From: Haloferax massiliensis | Lineage (GTDB): Archaea; Halobacteriota; Halobacteria; Halobacteriales; Haloferacaceae | DNA length: 64,000 bases | Reading direction: 5' to 3' | Assembly (NCBI RefSeq): GCF_001368915.1 | Contig: NZ_CSTE01000003.1 | Coordinates: forward strand, 330,653 to 394,652 | In this document: positions 34,466 through 43,899 of the stretch, one piece after another | How the letters are laid out: each line of letters starts with the position of its first letter | Position numbering within the stretch: position 1 is the stretch's first letter | Notes under the pieces: generated by a model | Databases searched by the model: none | What the model saw: the letters and a program-made list of their open reading frames with translations, nothing else | What the model was told of the DNA's origin: nothing | Translations under genes and position numbers: made by a program

Positions 34466-34567
34466 ATGAAAGTGGAGAAAGAAGGAAATACGACGCGGTA
34501 CCTGCTCGGCCTCGTGATACTCGTTATCCTGCTCGTCGGGGTGTACTACGGATTCACCATGATGTGA
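34466..34567 (+). CDS. 33-residue single-helix membrane miniprotein
   Basis: ATG at 34466 opens a 33-codon frame. It has a charged N-terminus (M-K-V-E-K-E-G-N-T-T-R), one transmembrane helix (about 12-28, Leu/Val/Ile-rich) and the end F-T-M-M. The AT-rich leader ACTTCAACT precedes it, and the pattern charged start plus a single helix is typical of genuine small membrane proteins. It lies in the gap of the Dpp-type transporter and ends one base before the stop of the opposite-strand gene. A transporter accessory role is a guess. Confidence 0.45.
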   Translation: MKVEKEGNTTRYLLGLVILVILLVGVYYGFTMM

Positions 34568-34786
34568 TCAGACCAGTCGGTACGCCCACAAGAGCACCCG
34601 GAACGCGACGGCGACGAACACCAGTAACCCACCGATTATTCCGAACATCCCCGCCCAGACGCCGGTCTGAAGGGCGGCACCGAAGAGAATCAACAGCGCG
34701 CCGAGGAGAATCACCGTCGAGGTGATGCCGCCGATTTTGGAGCGAACTGTCCACAGTACGTTCTGTCGCGTTTGTGCTTGCGCCAT
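34568..34786 (-). CDS. Small two-helix membrane protein
   Basis: A 72-residue protein with two hydrophobic helices (about 18-39 and 44-66) after M-A-Q-A-Q-T-R-Q-N-V-L-W-T-V-R. I chose the ATG at 34786, because upstream in-frame sequence to 35011 does not look coding and overlaps the next gene. It interrupts the transporter group on the opposite strand. Function unknown. Confidence 0.6.
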   Translation of the reverse strand: MAQAQTRQNVLWTVRSKIGGITSTVILLGALLILFGAALQTGVWAGMFGIIGGLLVFVAVAFRVLLWAYRLV

Positions 34787-35001
34787 GTCAGCACGGACAT
34801 CGCGGGCGAACTTATAGTTTTCCGGTATCGCTGGCTGAACCGTCCGAAGTGGCCGAAATTGGTCGAACCCGCTTGCACCGGCGGAAAGTATTAAGTAGGA
34901 TTGAACGTGATATTTTCCTACTACGGTCACATGTTGACGATACGCACGCGTAACGGGCGGGGACGCTCGCCCGGCGCACGAACCGACGAGAGGGACTGAC
35001 C

Positions 35002-36063
35002 ATGGCGACACAACACACCAAACAGAAGATGCCAGACGAGCCGTCGGCCGAGCACAACGTGTTAGAGATAACGAACGCGAGCGTCGCGTTCGCGATGGAA
35101 CGGGGGGACGCGCGGGTCCTCGACGACGTGTCGATTAACGTCCGCCGCGGCGAGGTGCTCGGCGTCGTCGGCGAGTCCGGGTCCGGCAAGTCGATGCTGG
35201 CGGACTCCATGCTCGACGCCATCGACTCGCCGGGGACGCTCACCGGCGACGTGGTGTTCAACCCGCCGGAGGGCGGCGAGCCCATCAGGGTCAACGACCT
35301 GAGCAAAGAGGAGCTTCGCCGGTTCCGCTGGGAACGGGTCTCGATGGTCGTTCAGGGAGCGCTCGACTCTTTTAACCCGACGCTCAGTATCGGCGATCAC
35401 TTCGTCGAGACGCTCCGCGCGCACGACTACGATATTCAGGACGGGATGGAGCGCGCCCGACAGCTCATCTCCGACGTGCACCTCGAACCCGACCGCGTCC
35501 TCGACGCGTACCCCCACGAGCTCTCGGGCGGGATGAAACAGCGCGCGCTCATCGCGCTGAGCCTCATCCTCGACCCCGACGTGCTCGTGATGGACGAGCC
35601 GACCGCCGCGCTCGACCTCCTGATGCAGCAGTCGATTCTGAAGCTCCTCTCGGAGCTGAAAGCCGAGTACGACCTCACCATCGTCATCGTGACGCACGAC
35701 CTGAGCCACGTCGCGCGCATCTCCGACCGCCTCGCGGTGATGTACGCCTTCGAACTGCTGGAACTCGGCCCGGTCGAAGACATCGTCATGGACCCCGCCC
35801 ACCCCTACACGCGGGAGCTCCTCAACTCGATACCCGACATCGACGCCAACCTCGACGAGATGGCGTCCATCGAGGGGACGAGCCCGGACCCGCTGAACGT
35901 CCCGAAGGGCTGTTCGTACCACACCCGATGCCCACTCGCCGACGAGCAGTGCCGGGCGACGAACCCTGACCTCATGGAGGTGTCCGACGACCACGGGGCC
36001 GCGTGCTTCTACACGGACGAGGCCCGCGAGACGATTCCCCTCAAGAAGGAGGTCTCGAAATGA
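35002..36063 (+). CDS. Dpp/Opp-type ABC transporter ATPase (DppD-like)
   Basis: A 353-residue ATPase. Walker A is G-E-S-G-S-G-K-S at 57-64, the signature L-S-G-G-M-K-Q-R near 173, Walker B V-L-V-M-D-E-P-T-A-A-L-D, and the switch histidine in I-V-T-H-D-L. The C-terminal oligopeptide-transporter motif includes P-K-G-C-S-Y-H-T-R-C-P-L-A and a later Cys, the paired-cysteine region typical of DppD/OppD. It overlaps the partner ATPase by four bases (ATGA) and should energise the fused permease at 32208. Confidence 0.93.
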   Translation: MATQHTKQKMPDEPSAEHNVLEITNASVAFAMERGDARVLDDVSINVRRGEVLGVVGESGSGKSMLADSMLDAIDSPGTLTGDVVFNPPEGGEPIRVNDLSKEELRRFRWERVSMVVQGALDSFNPTLSIGDHFVETLRAHDYDIQDGMERARQLISDVHLEPDRVLDAYPHELSGGMKQRALIALSLILDPDVLVMDEPTAALDLLMQQSILKLLSELKAEYDLTIVIVTHDLSHVARISDRLAVMYAFELLELGPVEDIVMDPAHPYTRELLNSIPDIDANLDEMASIEGTSPDPLNVPKGCSYHTRCPLADEQCRATNPDLMEVSDDHGAACFYTDEARETIPLKKEVSK

Positions 36064-37175
36064 GCACCGACCCCCTGCTCCGCGTCGACGACCTGAGCGT
36101 CCACTTCGGCGGCAACGAGGGCATCCTCGACCGCTTCCTCGGCGACGACAAGGGCGTCGTCCGCGCCGTCGACGACGTCTCGCTCGACATCGGCGAGAAC
36201 GACGTGGTCGCGCTCGTCGGCGAGTCCGGCTGTGGCAAGACGACGCTCGGGAAGGCCATGATCGGCCTCCAACGGCCCACCTCGGGGACGGTCAGCTTCC
36301 GCGGGCAGGACATCTGGAAGTCCGACCTCGAACCCGGCGACATCCCGTACAAGGAGATTCGGAAGTCGCTCCAGATGGTCCATCAGGACGCGGGGAACTC
36401 GCTTGACCCCAACCGGACGATATTCAAGAACCTCAATCCGGCGCTGAAGAAGTGGCGGCCGGAGCTCAACCTCGTCGAACGACGAGAGCTCGTCCACCAG
36501 ATGCTCGATACGGTCGGCCTCACCCCCGCGGACGACTACGCCTCGCGGTACCCCCACCAGCTGAGCGGCGGGGAGGCCCAGCGGACCGTCATCGTCCGCT
36601 CGATGCTCCTCGAACCGGACCTCATCCTCGCCGACGAGGCCGTGAGCGCCCTCGACGTGTCGCTGCGGGTGAACCTGATGGACCTCCTCCTCGAACTGCA
36701 GGAGATGTTCAGCACCTCGTTCGTCTTCATCTCGCACAACATGGCGAACGCCCGCTACCTCGCCGGGCGCGCCGACGGTCGCATCGCCGTCATGTACCTC
36801 GGCCGCATCGTCGAAATCGGCCCGGCGGACGAGATTATCAAGAACCCCCAGCACCCGTACACCAAGAGCCTCCTGTGGGCGACTTCCGGTCTCTCGGAGA
36901 TAAACGACCCCATCGAGACGCCGCCGGTCAGGAAAATCGACATCCCGGACCCGGAGAACCCGCCGAGCGGCTGTCGGTTCCACACCCGGTGTCCCGAGGC
37001 GCGGGAGTACTGTACGTCGAACACGCCGGACCTCTCGGGCATGAGCGGCCCGTCGGACCGCCACGAGGCGGCCTGCTTCGACGCCCACGACAGAATCGAC
37101 TACCGGAACAGCGAACCGCTCAGCGACGACCTCGACATCGACGTCGCGGACGACGCGGAGCAACCGGCCGACTGA
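36060..37175 (+). CDS. Dpp/Opp-type ABC transporter ATPase (DppF-like)
   Basis: A 371-residue second ATPase of the system. Walker A is G-E-S-G-C-G-K-T at 54-61, the signature L-S-G-G-E-A-Q-R near 168, and Walker B reads L-I-L-A-D-E-A-V-S-A-L-D, with Ala where most homologues have Pro. The C-terminal motif is P-S-G-C-R-F-H-T-R-C-P. The start is the ATG overlapping the upstream stop at 36060, which marks translational coupling. With DppD-like, the fused permease and the binding protein the transporter is complete. Confidence 0.93.
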   Translation: MSTDPLLRVDDLSVHFGGNEGILDRFLGDDKGVVRAVDDVSLDIGENDVVALVGESGCGKTTLGKAMIGLQRPTSGTVSFRGQDIWKSDLEPGDIPYKEIRKSLQMVHQDAGNSLDPNRTIFKNLNPALKKWRPELNLVERRELVHQMLDTVGLTPADDYASRYPHQLSGGEAQRTVIVRSMLLEPDLILADEAVSALDVSLRVNLMDLLLELQEMFSTSFVFISHNMANARYLAGRADGRIAVMYLGRIVEIGPADEIIKNPQHPYTKSLLWATSGLSEINDPIETPPVRKIDIPDPENPPSGCRFHTRCPEAREYCTSNTPDLSGMSGPSDRHEAACFDAHDRIDYRNSEPLSDDLDIDVADDAEQPAD

Positions 37176-37260
37176 AAAACCTCGGTTCGGACTGCCGTTC
37201 AGGCGCCGGAACCGGCACCGAAACCCGCACTAAAACCTGTTTTCGCACCCGAGTTCAAGT

Positions 37261-38382
37261 TCACTCCGCGTCGTCCGCGGGACCGACGTCAGTCGGGAAG
37301 CCGTCGGGGACCGACGGGGGGCGCTCGCACTGCGCCGAGAGCTCGACGTACGCGCCCTCTTCGGCGGACTCGCGGATGCCGTCCATCGCTTCGAGGACGT
37401 GGAACCCGAGGTCGCCGCTGGTCCGGTGGTCCCAGTCGGAATCGAGCGAGTACGCGAGGTCGACGAGGCCGAGGCCGCGCTGTTGGCCGGGGTGGTCGCG
37501 CTCGACGGGAACCTCGCGCCACTCGCCGTCGTCGTCGTCGCTGCGGTGGACGCGGGGCGTCCCGTCGAACCGGTTGGGGTTGGTGACGCTCAGCGTCCCC
37601 TCGGTGCCGTAAATCTCGAACCCCGGCAGTTCGGACCCCCACACGTCGAAACTCGTCAGGAGCGTCCCCGTCGCGCCGTTCTCGAAGGTCACGACGGCCG
37701 TCTCGTGGGTCGGCACCGACACCGGAATCCGCTCGCCGCGGCGCGGTTCGCTCGTTATCTCGCGCTCTGCGAACGGCGTGTTCGCGGTGCCGGCGACCGA
37801 CTGAATCGGGCCGAGAAGCGTCACGAGCGACGTGAGATAGTACGGGCCCATGTCGAAAAGCGGGCCGCCGCCTTCCGCGTAGAAGCCGTCGGGGTCCGGG
37901 TGCCAGTGTTCGTGGCCGTGGTTCGACCAGAACGCCGTCGCGCCGACGGGGTCGCCGATGCGGCTCTCGTCGATGAGGTCGCGGCAGGTCTGGATGCCGG
38001 TTCCGAGGACGGTGTCGGGCGCGACGCCGACGGTCAGTCCGCGCTCGGCGGCGGTCCCCAGAATCGCCTCGCCTTCGGCCTTGGTCGCCGCGAGCGGCTT
38101 TTCCGTGTAGGCGTGCTTGCCAGCCTGAAGCGCGGCCGACACGAGGTCGCCGTGGGTGCCCGCCGGCGTGAGCACGACCGCCACGTCGATTTCGGGGTCG
38201 GCGAGCAGGTCCTCGGTCGAGAGGACGCGGGGAACACCGTACTCGGCCGCTTTCGACTCCGCGCGGTCCGCGTCGAGGTCGGCGCAGGCGGCGATATCGA
38301 GGGCGTCGAAGCGGTTCCCCGCCTCGAAGTAGACGTCGCTGATGGCTCCACAACCGATGATACCGAGAGTCACGCGCTCCAT
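37261..38382 (-). CDS. Gfo/Idh/MocA-family oxidoreductase
   Basis: A 373-residue oxidoreductase with the canonical start L-G-I-I-G-C-G-A-I-S (nucleotide binding), T-E-K-P-L-A near 97 and the C-terminal beta-sheet domain with G-G-G-P-L-F-D-M-G-P-Y-Y near 172. That last stretch has Tyr where many members have His. It is one of two same-strand oxidoreductases 78 bases apart. Substrate unknown; it is closest in pattern to glucose/inositol/1,5-anhydro-sugar dehydrogenases. Confidence 0.88.
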   Translation of the reverse strand: MERVTLGIIGCGAISDVYFEAGNRFDALDIAACADLDADRAESKAAEYGVPRVLSTEDLLADPEIDVAVVLTPAGTHGDLVSAALQAGKHAYTEKPLAATKAEGEAILGTAAERGLTVGVAPDTVLGTGIQTCRDLIDESRIGDPVGATAFWSNHGHEHWHPDPDGFYAEGGGPLFDMGPYYLTSLVTLLGPIQSVAGTANTPFAEREITSEPRRGERIPVSVPTHETAVVTFENGATGTLLTSFDVWGSELPGFEIYGTEGTLSVTNPNRFDGTPRVHRSDDDDGEWREVPVERDHPGQQRGLGLVDLAYSLDSDWDHRTSGDLGFHVLEAMDGIRESAEEGAYVELSAQCERPPSVPDGFPTDVGPADDAE

Positions 38383-38460
38383 ACCGGGGCGACGCGGGAG
38401 AGGCCCAAATAGCTGTTGACGGGCGCGGGCGCGAGGGAGTCGTCGGGCGAGTCAGCGCGC

Positions 38461-39486
38461 TCAGTCGTCCGCGTCACCGGGGCCGGCGAGCGACGACACC
38501 GACACCCACTCGCCGCGGCTGTCCGAGCGCTCGGCGGCGAAAACGATGTCCAGCCCCGCCCTCGCCTCGTCCGGCGGCACCATCGGCGGTCGCCCCTCGG
38601 AGACGGCCGCGACGAAGTCGCGTATCTGTGTGACGTGCGGCCCGTCGGGGCACGGGTCGGGGAGGTCGACGGGTTGTGTCTCCCCGTTCACTTCGAACAG
38701 TTCGACGCCCGTCTCGGTGACGCGGAGCGTTCCCTCCGTCCCGTTGAATTCGAGACTGATGGGCTGTTGGGGTCGCGTCGCCGTCGTCGCCGACACCTGC
38801 CCGACCGCGCCGTCTTCGAATCGGAGGGAAAGAGCGGCCGTATCGGGTGCGTCGATGTCGTGGGACAGCGCGTCGCCGGTGCCGGCGACCCGTGACACGT
38901 CGCCCGCGACCCACTGGAGCAGGTCGACACCGTGGAGCGCCTGCGTGAACAGGACGCCGCCGTCGAGGTCGGCGCTCCCATGCCACGACGAGTCGTCGTA
39001 GTACGAGCGGTCGCGGTGCCACTTCACCCGCACGTCGGCGAACACGAGTCGTCCGAGCCGACCGTCGCGGACCGCCTCGCGGGCGAACCGCATCGAGGGG
39101 AACAGCCGCCGCTGGAGGATACACGCGAGGGTGACGCCGGCGTCGCGGCAGGCGTCGACCATGTCCGCCACGCGGTCGGGCGTGATTTCCAGCGGCTTCT
39201 CGCAGAGCACGTCGATGCCGTCCGCCGCGGCGTCGACGACGATATCGCGGTGGGCACCGTTGGGTGTGCAGACGCAGACGGCGTCGAGCGCGGCGTCGGC
39301 GAACAGGTCGGCGTGGCCGGTGTACGACGGACAGCCGTGCGTCTCGCCGAACGACCGGGCGGTCTCGGCGGTGTGGTCGGCACAGCCGACGAGTGTCGCG
39401 CCGTCGATGTCGGCGAGCGCTTCGGCGTGAGAGTGACCCATGCTCGCACAGCCGACGATGCCGACCCGAATCGGCGTCTCGGTCAT
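38461..39486 (-). CDS. Gfo/Idh/MocA-family oxidoreductase
   Basis: A 341-residue oxidoreductase. The Rossmann start is V-G-I-V-G-C-A-S-M-G-H-S-H-A, L-C-E-K-P-L-E is near 95, and the catalytic-site segment L-D-G-G-V-L-F-T-Q-A-L-H-G-V-D carries the usual histidine. It is upstream of the paralogue at 37261 and downstream of the MFS gene, all on the minus strand, so the three may be co-transcribed as a sugar import/oxidation unit. Confidence 0.88.
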   Translation of the reverse strand: MTETPIRVGIVGCASMGHSHAEALADIDGATLVGCADHTAETARSFGETHGCPSYTGHADLFADAALDAVCVCTPNGAHRDIVVDAAADGIDVLCEKPLEITPDRVADMVDACRDAGVTLACILQRRLFPSMRFAREAVRDGRLGRLVFADVRVKWHRDRSYYDDSSWHGSADLDGGVLFTQALHGVDLLQWVAGDVSRVAGTGDALSHDIDAPDTAALSLRFEDGAVGQVSATTATRPQQPISLEFNGTEGTLRVTETGVELFEVNGETQPVDLPDPCPDGPHVTQIRDFVAAVSEGRPPMVPPDEARAGLDIVFAAERSDSRGEWVSVSSLAGPGDADD

Positions 39487-39612
39487 CGGCGCTCACCGTC
39501 GGACGAGGGAGTGACTGTGACTGTAGGCGTCATCGATTCGAACGTCAGCGGGCGGTGTGATAAGCGTTTACGAGCGGCGAGCGGGGTCGCGCAGTTGCGC
39601 GGTCGTGCGGCC

Positions 39613-40881
39613 TCAGTCGGGCGAGAAGCTCTCGGTGAGCGTCCGCCCGACCAGCCCGGCGGCGACGAACGCGAGGACGCTGGTGCAGACGAACGCCGTC
39701 GCGTAGTCGAACCGGGTGGCGAGCACGCCGACGACGAGCGGCCCGAGGACGCCGCCGAGGCCGCGGGCGGTCGAGCGGAGACCCATTAGCTCGGATTCGC
39801 GGTCGACGGGGGCCACGTCGGCGACGAAGGCGATGGTGCCCACGGTGAGCATGGAGAACGTGACCGCGTGGACGACGAAGGCGGTGCTGCTGATACCGAT
39901 GCGGGCCAACTGTCCGTCGGGGACGAGCGCGAGCACGACGACGAGCGCCTGCACGCCGCTGCCGGCGAGGCCGCCGACGATGAGCTTCTTCCGGCCGATG
40001 GTATCGCTCAGGCGACCGAAGCCGTACATCGAGACCACACGGACCGCGGGACTGACCGCGAGGACGGCACCCATGACGACGTTCGAGAGACCCACGTCGG
40101 CGACGAGGAACACCGGAACGACCGAGATAAAGCCCTTCTCGGTCATGTTCCGGAGGACGATGCCGACGTACAGCCAGCCGAGTCCGGTGCGCTCGAACAG
40201 TTCGCGCCGCGCGCCGCCGGGGAGGAGCCGACCGCGGACCTCCCGCAGGAGTCGGCCCGCGGTCAGCGTCGCCTCCGACGGCGGCGTCGGGTCGCTGATG
40301 CGGAGCGTGAGGAGCGTCGCCACGAGGCCGAGTCCGACGACGACGAGGTAGAGGTCTGTCGGCACGAGCAGGCCGACGAGATAGCCGACGAACAGCCGAC
40401 CGCTGATGGCTCCGGCGGAGCGGGCGCTGCTGTAAAAGCCGATGGAGCGCCCGCGGTCGGAGTCGCCGCCCGACTCGCTCACGATGGTGAGGATCACCGA
40501 CTGGAATCCGGCGGTGAACACCGCGAACAGTCCGCGACAGGCGATTTGGAGCGGGAGCGACGCGGTCACGGTCAGCGGAACGATGGCGAGCGTCGAGAGG
40601 AGCGCGGTCCCGACGAGTATCGCACGCCGGCGACCCGTGATGTCGGCGATTGCGCCCCAGACAGGGGCGAACACGAACAGTCCGAACGAGAACGCCGCGT
40701 ACGCGAGGCTCACGGCGAACGGCGACCCCTGTTCGCCGATGTAGAGCGCCATCGCCGTGCCGAAAAGCGACCCGCACGCGACGCGCGAGAGGCCGATGAG
40801 CGCGAGCGCGCTTCGCTGCCCTCGACTCGCTGGTCGAGCCTGCTGATTGACTACCACTACGACCGGGTGTGACGCTACCAT
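39613..40881 (-). CDS. MFS transporter
   Basis: A 422-residue transporter with about 12 hydrophobic helices and a cytoplasmic loop at mid-protein. The family motifs between helices 2 and 3 (F-V-F-A-P-V-W-G-A-I-A-D-I-T-G-R-R-R) and 8 and 9 (G-F-G-R-L-S-D-T-I-G-R-K-K) are both present. It is adjacent to sugar oxidoreductases and divergent from a carbohydrate-binding protein, so a sugar or sugar-acid substrate is likely. Import or export cannot be told. Confidence 0.88.
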   Translation of the reverse strand: MVASHPVVVVVNQQARPASRGQRSALALIGLSRVACGSLFGTAMALYIGEQGSPFAVSLAYAAFSFGLFVFAPVWGAIADITGRRRAILVGTALLSTLAIVPLTVTASLPLQIACRGLFAVFTAGFQSVILTIVSESGGDSDRGRSIGFYSSARSAGAISGRLFVGYLVGLLVPTDLYLVVVGLGLVATLLTLRISDPTPPSEATLTAGRLLREVRGRLLPGGARRELFERTGLGWLYVGIVLRNMTEKGFISVVPVFLVADVGLSNVVMGAVLAVSPAVRVVSMYGFGRLSDTIGRKKLIVGGLAGSGVQALVVVLALVPDGQLARIGISSTAFVVHAVTFSMLTVGTIAFVADVAPVDRESELMGLRSTARGLGGVLGPLVVGVLATRFDYATAFVCTSVLAFVAAGLVGRTLTESFSPD

Positions 40882-40952
40882 CCAATAAAGATTGGCGAGG
40901 CGGAAGGCCGCGGGCGGAACGCTCTTGCGGGCGGGTCGAGTGAGTGAGTCGT

Positions 40953-41636
40953 ATGCGAACCTACGAGGTCAGCCGCATCGACGCGGCCAGAGCGGTCCCG
41001 CTGACCGGCGCGGTCGACGGCACGGTGTGGGAGCGGGCGAACGTCGCCCGGCTGGACGAGTACGCGTGGGGCGACGAGCCCGGCCCGGAGACGACGGTCA
41101 GGGCGCTGTACGACACGAAGGCGCTCTACCTCCAGTTCCACGTCGAGGACGGCGAGATAACCGCCGACGTGACGGAGCTGAACGGGCCGACGTTCGAGGA
41201 CAGTTCCGTCGAGTGCTTCGCCACGCCGGAACCACCAGACGACGGCTCGTCGGGCCGGTACTTCAACTTCGAGGCGAACTGTTGCGGCGCGTTCAAACTC
41301 GCGTGGCAGGAGCCGGACTGGCGAGAGCGCGACGTCGGCCGCGACCTCGTCGCGCCGGCCGACGCGGCGGCCGTCGAGGTCGAGACGTCCGTCCCCGGAC
41401 CCACGAAGACCGCGTCCCCGGACGACGACTCGTGGTGGCTCGCGGCGCGGCTCCCGGTTTCGACGCTCCGGTCGTTGACCGGCCTCCCGCTCGAACTCGA
41501 CTCGGAGACGGTCTGGCGCGGGAACTTCTACCGGAGCGGCCTCCCGGACGCGCAGAAGGGGACGTGGAACCGAATCGAACTGCCGGAGCCGACGTACCAC
41601 TCCCCCGAGTTCTTCGGGCGCATCGAGTTCGAGTGA
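40953..41636 (+). CDS. CBM9-like carbohydrate-binding protein
   Basis: A 227-residue protein resembling stand-alone family-9 carbohydrate-binding (DOMON-like) domains. The features are L-T-G-A-V-D-G-T-V-W, V-R-A-L-Y-D-T-K-A-L-Y-L-Q-F-H-V-E-D near 50-67, and F-E-D-S-S-V-E-C-F, the typical strand before the metal/sugar site. W-R-G-N-F-Y-R-S lies near the C-terminus. No signal peptide, so cytoplasmic. I chose the ATG at 40953. It probably binds sugar or oligosaccharide, with an uncertain catalytic or accessory role. Confidence 0.75.
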   Translation: MRTYEVSRIDAARAVPLTGAVDGTVWERANVARLDEYAWGDEPGPETTVRALYDTKALYLQFHVEDGEITADVTELNGPTFEDSSVECFATPEPPDDGSSGRYFNFEANCCGAFKLAWQEPDWRERDVGRDLVAPADAAAVEVETSVPGPTKTASPDDDSWWLAARLPVSTLRSLTGLPLELDSETVWRGNFYRSGLPDAQKGTWNRIELPEPTYHSPEFFGRIEFE

Positions 41637-41715
41637 GCGGTCGCCCCGGTCGGTTCAACGAGTGGACGCTGGTCGCACCGAAACGGCTTTTCGCGCGGGT
41701 CGTGAACGGGTGTTC

Positions 41716-42369
41716 ATGCAACAGCCGTCAGCGTTAGTCATCGGAGAGACGACCTTCTCGTTCCACGATTTCGAGGAGATGCGACCGCACATCGAGTCCG
41801 CCATCGGCGACGCCGCCGCGGTGACCGCGACGACCGACAAGGACGCCCTCGCCGACCTCGCGGGCTACGACCTCGTCGTGGACTACCTGACGGACGTCAC
41901 CCTGACCCCCGAGCAGTTGGACGGCCTCCTCGGCTTCGTCCGCGACGGCGGGGCGTACCTCGGTCTCCACTGCGCCGCCGACCTGACGAACGTCCACGAC
42001 GGAAACGGCGGCCTCGACAAACGCGACGAGCCGTTTCCCGATTTCCGCGACCTCCTCGGCGGCCACTTCCTCACCCATCCCGAGCAGTCCACCTTCGGCG
42101 TCGAAATCGTCGCGGACCACGACGTGACCGACGGCGTCAGCGACTTCGAGGTGTTCGACGAACCGTACCAAGTCGACGTTGACGACGACGTGACCGTGCT
42201 CGCGCGCATGAATCACCCCGACCTCGCAGACTACCCGGTCGCATGGGTCAGAGAGTACGGCGCGGGCCGGGTCTGTTACGCGTCGCTCGGCCACACCGCC
42301 GAGGCCTTCGAGAACGACGACTACCGGCGACTGCTCCGCAACGCCGTCGGCTGGCTGGTCCGCGACTGA
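41716..42369 (+). CDS. ThuA-domain protein
   Basis: A 217-residue ThuA-like (trehalose utilisation, class I glutamine-amidotransferase fold) protein. Signature features are F-H-D-F-E-E-M, Y-D-L-V-V-D-Y-L-T-D-V, G-L-H-C-A-A-D-L and the late G-R-V-C-Y-A-S-L-G-H-T-A-E-A-F. In bacteria ThuA occurs with Gfo/Idh partners that make 3-keto-sugars. The gene follows the CBM9-like gene by 79 bases. I chose the ATG at 41716; the upstream in-frame extension is not similar. A second ThuA is at 54777. Confidence 0.87.
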   Translation: MQQPSALVIGETTFSFHDFEEMRPHIESAIGDAAAVTATTDKDALADLAGYDLVVDYLTDVTLTPEQLDGLLGFVRDGGAYLGLHCAADLTNVHDGNGGLDKRDEPFPDFRDLLGGHFLTHPEQSTFGVEIVADHDVTDGVSDFEVFDEPYQVDVDDDVTVLARMNHPDLADYPVAWVREYGAGRVCYASLGHTAEAFENDDYRRLLRNAVGWLVRD

Positions 42370-42439
42370 GCGGGGCGGCCGCGGCGTCGACGGCTGCGGC
42401 GTGTGAACGTTTATCCCGGTCGATTCCGAACGTCTGGGC

Positions 42440-42682
42440 ATGAACCTTCGAGCCGCCGACCTGACCGTGTTCGTGTTCGTCCTCGGCGTCCTGCTCTCGG
42501 GAATGTGGCTGGCCCAGCAGTTCGGCATGGAGTGGTCGCCGACGCTGTTGGCCATCGTCGCCGTCGTCTCGGCCGTCTGGACGGCCTACTACCGGTTCGG
42601 CGTTGCGCCGCGAATCGACGCGAGCGGAGCGGACGACGACGCCCGAAATGAGACAGGAGTCGGCGACGGCGCACAGGAGTGA
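42440..42682 (+). CDS. Small membrane protein (80 aa)
   Basis: An 80-residue protein with two hydrophobic helices (about 7-25 and 33-52) and an acidic tail. It starts 70 bases after the ThuA gene in the same direction. No family was recognised. Confidence 0.6.
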   Translation: MNLRAADLTVFVFVLGVLLSGMWLAQQFGMEWSPTLLAIVAVVSAVWTAYYRFGVAPRIDASGADDDARNETGVGDGAQE

Positions 42683-42738
42683 CCGACTGACCGCATCAGC
42701 CGGTGTCGGCGACCGACACGCCGATTCGTCCCGCCGCG

Positions 42739-43821
42739 CTACCGCTCGCCGAAGTACGGAATAATCTCGTTTTCGTAGTGCCGCATCGTCTCCTCGAAGT
42801 CGCCGACCGGGATGAGAACGAGGTTGTCGACGCCCGCGTCGCGGAACGCCTCGATGCGCTCGATGGCGCGCTCGGGGTCGCCGGCGACGCAGACCTCGTC
42901 GACGGCCTCGTCCGGGATGCGCTCGGCCGCCGCCGACAGTTGCCGCTCCTGTTCCTCGTCGAACGCCATCTGCCACATGACGGGCGTCGATTCCGCGATG
43001 TCCTCGTAGCCCATCGCGGCGAGGAGCGGCGGCCGGAGCGCGAGGTTCACGCGGTTGCGCTCGATACCGGCCGCGCGGGCCTCGTCGCCGTCGTCGGAGA
43101 CCGTCGTCGGAACCATGACGGCGCGGTCGATGGCGTCTGGGTCGCGGCCGCGGTCCGCGGCCACGTCGAGGACTTTCCCGAGGTCCGCGGCGTACTCGTC
43201 GGGCGAGTAAATCCACGGGAACCAACCGTCCGCGACCGCGCCCGTCAGGCCGCGCATGCTCTCGCCGTAGCCGCCTATCCAGAGCGGCGGTCGCGGCTCC
43301 TGTGCGGGCTTCAGCCCCATGTGGGCGTCGTCGAGGTCGAAGTAGTCGCCCGCGAAGGAAAACGGCTCGTCCGCCGTCGAGTTCCACAGCCCGTCGATGA
43401 CGGCGACACACTCCCTGAACCGGGTGTAGGGGTCGTCCCAGTCGATGTCCGCAATCGGCGCGAAGTTGAACGCCTCGCCGGCCCCGATGCCGAGACCGGC
43501 GCGGCCGTCCGTCATCCGGTCCAGCGTGGCCGTGACGTGCGCGAGTTCGGTCGGGTGCCGGCGCACCGAGTCTGCGACCCCGGGCAGCAGCGTCACCTCC
43601 TCGGTGCGCTGGGCAACCGCCCCGAGAACGGAGAACGCCTCCCACGGCGGGTCGACCAGATACTCCTCGGAACCGGTCGGATGAAACAGGTGGTCCGGGA
43701 GGGAGACTGCGTCGAACCCGGCCGTCTCGGCTCGGACCGCCCGCTCGATAGTTTCCTCGACGTTTCCGTAGCTGACCACTTGACAGCCGAAGCTCAGGCC
43801 GCGACTCGTTGCGCTCGACAT
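42739..43821 (-). CDS. LLM-class (F420-type) oxidoreductase
   Basis: A 360-residue TIM-barrel oxidoreductase of the luciferase-like monooxygenase class. In archaea these mostly use coenzyme F420. Visible features are the N-terminal F-G-C-Q-V, A-E-T-A-G-F-D-A-V-S-L-P-D-H, T-L-L-P-G-V, L-A-H-V-T-A-T-L-D-R-M-T-D-G-R-A-G-L-G-I-G-A-G and a P-L-W-I-G-G-Y-G-E-S segment. The substrate is not apparent. It precedes the GH4 gene's end, both on the minus strand with 78 bases between them. Confidence 0.85.
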   Translation of the reverse strand: MSSATSRGLSFGCQVVSYGNVEETIERAVRAETAGFDAVSLPDHLFHPTGSEEYLVDPPWEAFSVLGAVAQRTEEVTLLPGVADSVRRHPTELAHVTATLDRMTDGRAGLGIGAGEAFNFAPIADIDWDDPYTRFRECVAVIDGLWNSTADEPFSFAGDYFDLDDAHMGLKPAQEPRPPLWIGGYGESMRGLTGAVADGWFPWIYSPDEYAADLGKVLDVAADRGRDPDAIDRAVMVPTTVSDDGDEARAAGIERNRVNLALRPPLLAAMGYEDIAESTPVMWQMAFDEEQERQLSAAAERIPDEAVDEVCVAGDPERAIERIEAFRDAGVDNLVLIPVGDFEETMRHYENEIIPYFGER

Positions 43822-43899
43822 CGCGTGTACCGACTGAACGGCGAGATAAATAGCTGGCCCCGGAAGCGGGGGGAGTGACGCGTTCGCGGGGGGGCCGGC

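Noticed and set aside
37211..37226. GTTC-AGGCGCCG-GAAC inverted repeat
   Set aside because: The spacing is 8 rather than 9, so it does not fit box B. It lies between convergent gene ends and is more likely a terminator-associated stem or chance.
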